This document shows positions 45,225 to 54,734 of a stretch of DNA of 64,000 nt, one piece after another. This stretch comes from Mariannaea sp. PMI_226. Its lineage: Eukaryota; Ascomycota; Sordariomycetes; Hypocreales; Nectriaceae. A model generated the notes under the pieces. It worked only from the letters and a program-made list of their open reading frames with translations. It did not search any database and had not been told where the DNA came from. Numbering within the stretch: position 1 is the stretch's first letter; every line of letters starts with the position of its first letter. The stretch covers positions 1,984,001-2,048,000 of the forward strand of contig JANFOG010000001.1 of the NCBI GenBank assembly GCA_024336345.1, in the 5' to 3' direction. Made by a program: the position numbers and the translations under genes.

Positions 45225-47369
45225 TGGGAGCCGTAGGCGACCATATCGCGCAGACGGATACGACCTGGGTAGGAAAGGAGGCCCTGAGATCTGGAGTGGA
45301 TATATGAAGTCGAGCCAGGGACCGTGAGGATTGCGAAGGTCGATTGATGTTGAGATGAAGACGCGACGATATCACGCATCCAACCAGGCCCAAATGGGTC
45401 GCAGGCAGAAGGGCCGCCCTTTCAGTTCATCGGGCTGTGTATCATAAATTAGTCTTGGGCAGAAAAGGCGGGCATGTGGCCGGCGCGTCGAGTGTGTTTG
45501 TGTGTGTTAAAGGAGGACTAAGAAGCCTAGGGCAGAGCGGGGGAACTAACCAGAGCGGGAGGTAGAATAGGAGAGGAAAGAGGAAAGGCAGGGCGACGGA
45601 GAGCCGTGATTTATATACGAGAGCAAAAGGAGATGTAGAGCAATCGCACGAAAAGGCACGAAAGGGCAACAAACCGCAGGCGAACCAGATGGAGTGGACA
45701 AGAAGAAGCGTAGTGGAGGAGGAGGAGGAGAGGGCGAGCGTCTTGCGCAGGCGTTCTCAGTCCCTCGTCGGGGCGCCCAGGACCAGGACAAGGCGACCAA
45801 GGACGATAGGGCGGCGAGAGGTATTTTGGGGCCGTGTGGACGATGGTGGTTGGCGGGATGGGGGTGGCAGTGGTGGGATCGGTGCCTTGTCCACCACACC
45901 AAAACACCCGAGCGGCATGGGTCGGACCGCCTGCTCTTGGGATGCAGCAGCAGCCATGATTTATTGTTGTCAATGAGAAAGCTGCCTCGCAAGTGAATGT
46001 GCATTTTCTTTTCACCTTTATCCCAAAATGGGGCAGAAGGATGGAAGAGAGAGAGAAGAGACAGATACGATTACACCCTTATCGCCATCGGGGTTGAGCA
46101 CGTGTGTTGAAAATAGGCTGCGAGTCAATTGCCTACCGACCTGTGCTTCCATGAGTGCCATGAGTGCTAGGAAGCTCAACTTCTCGGCCTCATCAAAGGA
46201 GCGATGCAACGTCCCTGCTTTCAATAGAGTTTGATCTTGTAATTTTTTTTTTTTAGCAGCCTGAGGAAACGCACGATGCATGCACTTTCACGCCATTCTT
46301 CACACCCACCCAAGTGCAGCAGCTCGTCATAATTTCTCTTGTTCTTCTCACCCACTTGCACAAGACAGTCCATCACGAACCAATGGAATCCTGGCGCTAT
46401 TGTTAAAGCAGCGTCCCTTGTCTCAGGACGCGATACGGCACAAGTAGCTCGAGGAGCTGCCTCTCCGTCCTACCCCGCCAAATCGACAGCTTTACACGGT
46501 GCCCCATCTCCAAAAGGTACAAGCTGCAGAACAACACATCCGGCCAGGATCATGGCCAATAGGATGCTTCCCCCAAGGATAGTCCGCCCGTTGGAACGCG
46601 TCTCTACAGTGCAATGCCGGCTTGGACTCCCCCATCTGACGCCATCAAGTTGATGGCAATGCGAGGGGGGTGTTTTTCCGCAAAAAGAACATCCTTCCTC
46701 GAAGATTGTAGACAATACCGTGAATCAAGGGTGTGATGCACTCTACTGGAGAGCGCGTGAATGAGCATTGAATAGTGCGATTTCCGCATGAGGCGAAAGC
46801 TAGCTATTGGCTACAAGTGATTGTCCTAACTCTCTATAAGCTTGGTACCAGTAACGATGCCCCCCTTAACACAAATGAGGCTGCTTATTGCTCCTCTTGC
46901 CTCACACAACGGCTGGTTAGCAGCTTCAGAATATCAGAGTCGCACACAAATGTCTCATCCATGGTCTATTCCGAGAAAGTTATTCACGGTACTATTTCGG
47001 TCTACCTGGATCGCCACTCAAAAAATAAGGCCACAATGAGCAAGCATGCGTCAAGTCGGAATCGGTTCATAATCCTCGTGCAAAGTAACATAACACAAGA
47101 AGCAAGACTTGGAAAGAGTAAAGATATCTTAAATCCAATTCTAAACCCTCCCATGAGCAAAAAAAAAAAAAAAAAAAAGGGAATCATTCCTCTACCTTCT
47201 CCAGAAAAAGAAATATGCAAAATATACTCTGTATGTCCCCATAATAGATTTAGTTATTATGCCCGGTAATATATGAAGGATATAGACGATCGAGTCCTTG
47301 TGCTCTTCGTCATTTTTTCCCCATTTCCTCGTGTACATGCTCAGTCAGGTTGAGCAGTGCAGTCGTACC
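45225..47369. other. Intergenic, leader of the 934-residue gene
   Basis: The part next to the gene (about 45500-45760) is GA-rich on the plus strand, i.e. CT-rich in the gene's sense, and gives spurious open frames on both strands. A 164-codon frame at 46775-47269 (+) encodes a lysine run from an A20 tract (47159-47178) and is not credible. No gene is supported. Confidence 0.5.
47159..47178. repeat. Poly-A run (20 nt)
   Basis: This uninterrupted A run lies about 190 bp beyond the stop codon of the 577-residue gene. Confidence 0.85.
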
Positions 47370-49103
47370 TTATACCTCGCCCCAGCTACCCATCGGTCCG
47401 TTAGATGCAATCATGGAACCTGTTCCCAAGGAACCACCAATATCCCAATAGTGTCTGGACGAAACGCTGCTGCGACGTGCCGACCGCCTTGTGCTCTGGC
47501 TGGCACAGCTGCTGGGGTGTCTCATAGTCACGGGGCTGGTTGGCGTCGTCGCCTTGAACGTCCGGCGTTCAACAGGGCGCATCCGCGAAACCAGCGGGTG
47601 GTGTTGCCTTACTCGAGCCAGCTTGGCCGCATAGTCCTGTGAGCTCGATGCAGGTATATGCATTGACCCTGAGGAAGGAGGATTAGAGGCTCGAGATGAC
47701 GTAAATCGTGAGCGGAGATATCGGAATACGAGCTTCGCATCCAAGTCCCTCTCCCACTCTTCCTGAGTAAAGGTGTTACTCATAGGCACATCCCGCTGCA
47801 CAGGTTGGCTGGGCTCTGTGGAAAGCCCAGTATGGCGACCATGGTTATCAGCAAGCCGTGAGGCAGTCTTCATAGTGGGTTGAAATTGAGGGAATGATGA
47901 GTGGCCAGGGTCGGGAGTCAGAGAGTTGTTATCTATCACGGAATGGGAAGTGTTGGATTCTGGGATAATAGGAAGACCAGCATAAGGGAGGGGCATCTGT
48001 TGCAAGCAGTTGTATGTAGAAAAGGCCCCTGGGTGATGGGAGATGTGACCCACCAACAGACCCAGCTCTCTTGACATCCTTTCAAGCATATCAAGTTGCC
48101 AGGATTCGGGACTTGAGGATTGCGGGGCCTGCGCTCCAATTTGGGAAGCGCGGGGTGTTGATGACAGCTCGCCATCGTCCGGATTGGGCGTCGATTCTCC
48201 CAACAGAATAGATAACAGGCGCTCATCAATACCCATTAGATCCCTCATGACCTTACGCGTGATTCGGGTAAGCAAGCTCTCCGGTTCATGGTGGGGTTGG
48301 ACTGCATCTTCATCGTGCCAAGTCATATTATCCGACTCGGCATCTTGGGCGGGGAGTGACACGGCTGGTAAGGGCGTTGAGACTGATCGCCTGTGAATCG
48401 ATGGTTGCGAAAGCCGTCTTCGCCGAGTTTCCCGTTGAATCTCAGTGAGAAGCACGCGACTGTGCTCCAACCGCCATGTCTCAATCCTCTGGCGCTTCTC
48501 TGCCTCTTGAACTATGTCGTGCTCCACATCTAGTTGTGCCAGACTGAAGCTCTCTCCCCTTCGGCGAACTCGTCGTGGGTTGAATCTTTCAAATTGATAT
48601 ATATGGTCCTGTGCGTCTGATCCTAGGATTGGTTGATCCAGACGAAACGATCCCAATCCGTCATGACCGGGGAAAACTGGCACGGCCTCCTGGGCTTCAT
48701 TGTATGATTGCGAATAAATTCCGGGAAGGGATCTGAATTCTGGCAAATGGCTATCGAGACTATCAAGCTCGGCATCATCCTCGATGGACTCGTCGTCGAT
48801 GGCGGAGAAAGGCGCGGACGGATGGGAGTGGGAGTGGGTTTCAATTTCCGGTGCCGCTGCGACTTCTGAGCGTCCGACTACACTCCTTTGATCCGCTCGC
48901 AGCGCATCTACTGATTGCTCAGTCGAAGTGAGGTATGACGATGTGGTAACATCTGTAGGTGCAAATAACACCCATGTTTGTGACTCTTCAGGTTGACGCT
49001 CTGGGCTGGCGATAGTAGCATCTAACTGGGGAGTCTCTCGCTCTTCAAGGGACGGACGAACTACACGCTGGATCGACTGGTGAGTCGGTTGGTGAAAGGC
49101 CAT
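47370..49103 (-). CDS. Unidentified fungal protein, 577 residues
   Basis: This intron-free frame encodes 577 residues; I do not recognise a named family. Most of it is low-complexity and polar, but several segments look constrained. There is a charged helical stretch (about 185-235, Glu/Arg-rich), an amphipathic segment around RKVMRDLMGIDERLLSILLG, a helix around WQLDMLERMSRELGLLVGHI, and another around EEWERDLDAKLVFRYLRSRF. The last 30 residues (ending SMIASNGPMGSWGEV) are unusually Gly/Ser/Trp-rich after a basic Arg/Ser stretch and look like a conserved tail. There is no signal peptide or membrane helix. It is transcribed in the same direction as the preceding unknown gene but 2.1 kb away, so co-transcription is unlikely. 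Function cannot be assigned; a regulatory or scaffold role is only a guess. Confidence 0.7.
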   Translation of the reverse strand: MAFHQPTHQSIQRVVRPSLEERETPQLDATIASPERQPEESQTWVLFAPTDVTTSSYLTSTEQSVDALRADQRSVVGRSEVAAAPEIETHSHSHPSAPFSAIDDESIEDDAELDSLDSHLPEFRSLPGIYSQSYNEAQEAVPVFPGHDGLGSFRLDQPILGSDAQDHIYQFERFNPRRVRRRGESFSLAQLDVEHDIVQEAEKRQRIETWRLEHSRVLLTEIQRETRRRRLSQPSIHRRSVSTPLPAVSLPAQDAESDNMTWHDEDAVQPHHEPESLLTRITRKVMRDLMGIDERLLSILLGESTPNPDDGELSSTPRASQIGAQAPQSSSPESWQLDMLERMSRELGLLVGHISHHPGAFSTYNCLQQMPLPYAGLPIIPESNTSHSVIDNNSLTPDPGHSSFPQFQPTMKTASRLADNHGRHTGLSTEPSQPVQRDVPMSNTFTQEEWERDLDAKLVFRYLRSRFTSSRASNPPSSGSMHIPASSSQDYAAKLARVRQHHPLVSRMRPVERRTFKATTPTSPVTMRHPSSCASQSTRRSARRSSVSSRHYWDIGGSLGTGSMIASNGPMGSWGEV

Positions 49104-51274
49104 GGTATAGTATCGCCGAATAGTTTGCGCAGGGTCAGGAGTAGAAAAGTTGGTTGGATAGAGAGGATATAGCTAGACGGTGTAGGCGAAGGCGTGATAT
49201 GTAGAGGCAAAGCAAACGGAAGTGTGGACCCCTGTTTATCGAGGCTTGCGCGAAGTAGGGGAGATAAGATGCGGCTATAACGGCGCCTCAGCGTAAGCGA
49301 GAAGGGTAGAAAAGAAAGAAGAATGCCTCAGCGTATTAAAATGCCATGTGTTGGAAAGGAAAAACAAGAGCGATTCTTTCAAGATATGCGTAGGATGGTG
49401 AAAGGATGAAGAGGAACCTCTGATGCCACTGGGGGGAGGCCAGGAAGGAACAGGAGGGAGAGCTGGGGGGACCATCAGCGAGTGTCAACAGTGGGCGTCA
49501 TCTCAACGGTGCAGTTGGGTGCAGTTGGGGGGTGATCGGCGAGTGGGGGGGCTGCGACTGGATACAGGATGCTCGCGTGTCTACTGCGGTACAGCATGGC
49601 CCATGTTCTGTACGAAAGTACGCCTGGGTCCCTGATAAGTCCTGCAAGAACAGCACCAGAGTGCCCGCTATTTACGACGTTTGTCACTAGGTGTGCTAGT
49701 AGCTGCTTCTCCTTGCTAAGTTTCGTGCAAGGTGCGACACTCAAAGACGCCATTCGCCCAATCCGTCCGTCTCCTCGTCCACCTGTCCATCTTCACCCTC
49801 CATCTGTGTCTTAGTCATTACAGGCTAGACACTTACATCCAGCGAATGACACCATGGATTGTTAAGGTGAGGACATGGCACAGAGTCTCATCAACAAGTA
49901 GTTGATCGATTAGCACCATGCATCGCCCCCTTTCGCCCGTCATCACTGCCATCTTCCCGCTGTTTTTCAGCCCAAGTGCTCATCGCTTTCCCCCTTTCCT
50001 TTTTCTCCCCTATATCGGGTCTCTGGGAAAACACACTCTACCTACGTAAATAAACATTATGCTATATGTCAAGTATCCCCGAATGCGACTTGGCTCAGGC
50101 CCAGGAGGCGCATTATTAACAATCAAACTATTGTACTTAGCATTGATCTCGGGCCTCACCGGAGCCGCTGCAGTCGTGGTTTGATTCTGGACGAGTCATA
50201 CGTTGAGAATCACTGTTCGATTTGTCAAGGAAACAATTAATCATCAGAATGAAAACAAAAAAAAATATTTCCTGCTATCTCACTTTCGCCGCCCCCTGCC
50301 ACCGCCTCTCCATGGTCCAAATACTCTCCATATTTAGTTCAGAACTTGAGGTTCGTGCAGACATCAGATCAGTGTTCACGAGAATACGTACTGTATGTAC
50401 ATAATACGGTCCATCCCTTCCCTAAGATAAGCGACAACTTTGTCTCACACAAGTTTGTCGCTGGTTCTAGCCGCTAAATTGGCTAGTTCATGCCCTTCCG
50501 TGAGCTCCGCACTTGCAGAATCGACGTGATCCAGCGAATAGGGCTGTCCGGTTGACCGTAAACGTCTCCATCTCACTCAGCAGAAAAGTTGCGGCGTCTG
50601 AGGTAATAAGCTTCGCCGCGTTTCCCGTAGCTTAAGGCTCCCGCTTCTCTTCAATCAGCATTGTTGCCATTGATAAGCCTGTGTTGAAACCCGTACGAAA
50701 TACCCCAAAGGTACTTGTTGATGTCATCAGCAGTTATGACAAGTCAAGCCGCCTGTGACCAAGCGTGGCGTCACAAAACCACCCAACCCAAGTCATGTGG
50801 CAGTTCGGCGTGGGACTGGGCAGCGGTTTCGCACCACTCAACCGCCCACGTAGCATCGCTATGCGCATTGTAGATAGATGAGCTCCTAGTAAAAAAAAAA
50901 AAAGCATCATATGTTTGTCTGGGAGCATAACCGCACGCTCCCCTGATAACGATGAACAGCCTCATGCATGAGAACTCGACCATTCGATCACTACATGCAT
51001 GACTCGCAATTTACGTAGGGATTTGAGGGGTTCCTAACTCCAGAGACTCTGGGATAGGAAAATGGATAAAATGGGCCAGTTTAGAAGCTACGTCCAATAA
51101 AATTCCAGTATCACAATCGGAGACTGAATAATACCACAGAGCGATAAGAGAAACAAGTCATATCAGAATGCAACATTGAATTTTGCCGAATCGACACTCT
51201 TCAATTCGAGAGTTCTTTATTTGACATGCCATTTTGACGCCAGCCTAAAACCCAGATGACCATCCAATCCTACT
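49104..51274. other. Intergenic between the 577-residue gene and RPL10
   Basis: This holds the promoter of the unknown gene and the 3' region of RPL10. There are short open frames only, none with a recognisable product. A short A-run lies near 50891. No gene is supported. Confidence 0.5.
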
Positions 51275-52206
51275 CTAAGCCTCAGACTTGAAAGCGTCGG
51301 GGAAGCGGCGCATGTTGTTCTCAAGTTTGCCGTGGTTGGAAAGGAACTGGACGTAAGCACCGTCGACCTTGACGCGGCCGGCAGCCTTCTTGTCGAGGTA
51401 CTCCTCGCGGCGGAGAGGAGTGAAGCCCCAGTTCTTGGAGACGATGATCTTTTGGCGACCGGGGAACTTGTACTGGGATCGTCGGAGAGCCTCGAGAGCA
51501 ATGGCACGACCTGATGTGGATTAGTAATGAGTCTCAATATGTCATCAAAGACATTAGTCATTGGAGTTTTTTTTGCAACGTACTGGCATCACGAGTGCGG
51601 ACGCTCATGAGAATCTGGCCAATGTTGACACGGGCAACGGTACCGTTGGGCTTACCCCAGGCACCACGCATACCGGTCTGAAGACGATCGGCACCAGCGC
51701 ATGACAACATCTTGTTGATACGGACGACGTGGAAGGGGTGAGCACGGACACGGAGGTGGAAACCCTCCTTACCGGTGTGCTTGACGAGGTACTTGTTGGC
51801 GCAAATACGGGCGGCCTCGAGGGCCTCGGAGCTCAGCTGCTCATACTCGTTGGAGACGAGGTGAATGCAGAGAGGGAAGTCGTCGACGTTAGCCTTCTTG
51901 CGACCGAGATCGAAGATTCGGATCTTGGGGTCAGGGACACCACGGTTGAACCGAGACTTGGGATACGGCTATAGAAAGAAAAGTCAGCCCAGCCATTCTG
52001 GTTTCCAGACATATCGTCACCAGAATTGACGAAGGATGAAGATGTAGTGCCCGCGCAGAAAATTTCGCGATTTCAGTCTTGAGCAATGCTAGGGAGCATC
52101 CCCAAAATGAATCTTCACAACAAAAACTTCGCCAAAACTGAAAATCGCAAAACCAACTCACCTTGTTCTTGCAGTATCGGTAGCAACGAGCGGGACGACG
52201 AGCCAT
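51275..52206 (-). CDS. RPL10: 60S ribosomal protein L10 (uL16)
   Basis: Exons 52162-52206, 51584-51968 and 51275-51510 encode 221 residues, the standard length. The start [15 protein letters not shown], the [20 protein letters not shown] block and the [20 protein letters not shown] loop region are near-universal in this family. L10/uL16 sits between the central protuberance and the L7/L12 stalk, near the peptidyl-transferase centre and tRNA sites. It is loaded late, in the cytoplasm, during Nmd3 release. Intron 1 (51969-52161, 193 nt) is long for this genome and contains two complementary arms (see findings). Intron 2 (51511-51583, 73 nt) splits a Ser codon. The gene is head to head with RPL30, with 349 bp between start codons, which fits coordinated expression. 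Codon choice is strongly biased to C-ending codons, as expected of a highly expressed gene. Confidence 0.98.
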
Positions 52207-52555
52207 CTTGACGGTTGTTGATTGATCTTACCGTAGGTGGGTTGATGTTTGGGGGAAGATGGAATCCGACAAGAATCGCGGCTGCCTCTTTCTGATAAAC
52301 CCACCAAGTTGATTTCAAAGCAAGTCGAAGGAGTTCCGTAACGTGCTCCCGCCTAAACTCCGGGTCTTTAGGGCTTAGGTGTTGAGTCATAGCAGCCACT
52401 GATTGGTTGGGCATAGCGCAGCCCTGCCCCACTGAGCCCATCCATCCACTTCTGCAATACCAAAACTCCAAAGTCTTGGGAATATTTTCAAGTTTCTACC
52501 TCAGCACTCCATCACCTAACGACAAATCGCCGTCAACGAGCGCCAATCCGACAAA
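52207..52555. promoter_or_regulatory. Bidirectional RPL10/RPL30 promoter
   Basis: The 349 bp between the two start codons must contain both promoters. Visible candidate sites are TTAGGG at 52368-52373, TGAGTCA at 52383-52389 (a Gcn4/Cpc1/AP-1-type core) and an inverted CCAAT (ATTGG) at 52402-52406, all within about 40 bp near the centre. Binding is not shown by sequence alone. Confidence 0.6.
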
Positions 52556-53154
52556 ATGGCCCCCCAGAAGAAGAGCAAGAAGGATGCCAACAGCATCAAC
52601 TCCAAGTTGGCGCTTGTTATGAAGTCCGGAAAGGGTGCGCAGATCTCAAATATTTTCCACAAAATTATATGTTGTGCTCGGTTGCTAATGGAATTCGTTC
52701 AGTCACTCTTGGTTACAAGTCCACCCTCAAGAGCCTCCGATCCGGCAAGGCCAAGCTCATCATCATTGCTGGCAACACTCCTCCTCTCCGCAAGAGTGAG
52801 CTCGAGTACTACAGCATGCTTTCCAAGGCCCCCATCCACCACTTCTCTGGCAACAACGTAAGTTGATAGTAATATTTTTTCTCCACCTGTAATGCATCTT
52901 GCGGGTTCCACCCGCAAGAGGTTTCTTTATTCTCAGGAGCGCTTCCAAGTTGGAAACGTTCCTCTTGCCTTAGAAGCAATTCTTCGGCTTGCCCAGAGAA
53001 AAAGTCTATAGCCAGACTTTGGAGGGTTCACTTGCTTACTCGTCTTCCTCTGCAGATCGAGCTCGGTACCGCCTGCGGTAAGCTCTTCCGATGCTCCACC
53101 ATGGCCATCCTTGATGCTGGTGACTCCGACATCCTCAGCGACCAGCAGGCTTAA
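52556..53154 (+). CDS. RPL30: 60S ribosomal protein L30 (eL30)
   Basis: Exons 52556-52634, 52703-52857 and 53056-53154 encode 110 residues. The segments [40 protein letters not shown] and [12 protein letters not shown] are hallmarks of eL30, an archaeal/eukaryal L7Ae-like protein that binds kink-turn RNA at the subunit interface (bridge B4 region). In budding yeast L30 represses splicing of its own pre-mRNA by binding a kink-turn at the 5' splice site. Here intron 1 (52635-52702) is small with a GTGCGC donor, while intron 2 (52858-53055, 198 nt) contains three strong hairpins, so RNA-level control is worth testing. The third exon is short and ends DQQA. The gene is divergent from RPL10. Confidence 0.97.
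52897..53020 (+). other. RPL30: Three-hairpin structured region in RPL30 intron 2
   Basis: Three inverted repeats follow one another. A 10-bp perfect stem lies at 52897-52919 (three-base loop), an imperfect stem at 52935-52963, and a 7-bp perfect stem at 53001-53020 (six-base loop). This could be a structured intron, a regulatory element or an intron-encoded small RNA. I see no clear C/D or H/ACA boxes. Confidence 0.5.
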
Positions 53155-54094
53155 GCGGTCAGAGAGATGTGCATTTCAAGGCGTTCGGGGTAAAAACGGG
53201 TCCAGGGCATTTGAGGATATACCAATCCATGTGATTCAAAAAGTGACGATTACGAGAGGACATTTGCGCGCCAGTCGCGATCATGTTCTTCCCTCGGCCT
53301 ATGTGTCGTGGGCTTAGCTACGACGTGTTGCCTCCTTCCAGAGGATATCAGTCAGGCCAATGAAACAATAAAGCTCATGACCATTGTTCCCCGAAATGCA
53401 TCTCGGTTCTGCTTGTGACTTCGCTCGTCAATTACCTGTGTCAACTTTCACATGGTCCGAGTAAAATTTACCCCATTGGTATTTGCTCATAATTAGACTG
53501 AGGCTCTCTCTCGCTGTCATGCTCAGCCGTAATATGACTGGACGAGATCCATGATTAGGAAGTCCTCATCCTCAACAATCAAATGAGTCCAACATGGGGT
53601 TATATTTTATATATTTTCGATGATGTCACAAACACAGCGCCTGTTATGGCGACATATCCTTATTTTTCTCTACCCAATATCGACATCACCGTGATTCCAA
53701 CCCAAGGAAAGACGCCGTTTTAGCAGAAAGTTTCGCACAAGTTGACCAGAGCGCCATCTCAGATGCGATGTCATGGAAAGGTCCTAATCCCCAACCAAAT
53801 CAGTGCCAAATCAAGCAAGGGAGTGGCGTTCGGTCCATGTCCAACTTGGTCGTCCAAGGCTGTGGAATCCTCATGAGAGTAGTTGAATTATGCCCATCCG
53901 GCCGAGAAGGACAACGTTAAGTCACATGGGTCTGAACCAAAGGAACTATACCACGAATTCAAGTGCCGTCTTCAAATTCTTTCAAAATGTAAGGACATGC
54001 CAGCTTTGGCTTCGTTCGTCAAGTTTCGTATCTATTGTTATGAGAAGGTGAAATGGCAGCCAGAGGGTAAACCATCGTGATCGTATCGCCGCCA

Positions 54095-54734
54095 TCATAT
54101 CTCTATAGTCCGGCGCTTTGTCTTATTGTTCTTGATAATGGTTTCGAATCGACCGAGATAAAGGCCGTCATCGAGCCACTCATATAACCCGGCCTTGGCA
54201 TCCCTTTTGAGCTGCCATCGGGGATCTGTCACTTCATCATCATTAATAGTTTCTAAAGAGATGTAAGCGCTCACATGTTCTTAGTGGTCTATGTTGTCTA
54301 AGAAGTATGTGCCGACTTCAGTATCACGCATAATGGGTGTGTATCAACCTCCTCTGTGAAACACTGGAGATCAATATCTCAGACATGAATACAGCTCTAT
54401 CCTTGGTCAACAATGGGAATATAGCACCAAAGATTACGGGAGAAAATCCTCGCCATACGATATCGAGACCATCATCCACAACGTCCGCTCACTCAACCTT
54501 CCGTTTCTCCAGCCTCCAGAGTTTTACATCGCCCTCGCCACTCGGGAAACAGCCACGGCCAATTAGGTTCCAACAGAAACCAATATTGCAGCTTTCGGTT
54601 TTAGGAGTATCTGCAGGGATTTCCTGGAACAGTTCACGTCTGATGCGCCCCTGTGGTGCCAACTCTGGCGGGCCTGGTGTCCTTACCGCATCCAGTCGGT
54701 GTTGATCTATGGATGGATCATGATCAGCCTATAG
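54095..54734. pseudogene. Possible degenerate coding patch (ambiguous strand)
   Basis: On the minus strand, 54095-54331 reads as 79 codons including the terminal stop. One internal TAA interrupts a very protein-like segment (DPRWQLKRDAKAGLYEWLDD, then GLYLGRFETIIKNNKT). On the plus strand, 54358-54734 reads openly apart from one TAG at 54565-54567, with segments such as NLPFLQPPEFYIALATRET and SDAPLWCQLWRAWC. Both cannot be the same gene. I do not recognise either family. It may be two neighbouring relics, a gene with introns I cannot place, or chance. Confidence is low. Confidence 0.25.

Noticed and set aside
46775..47269. 164-codon plus-strand frame with a lysine run
   Set aside because: Runs through an A20 tract and has no family resemblance.
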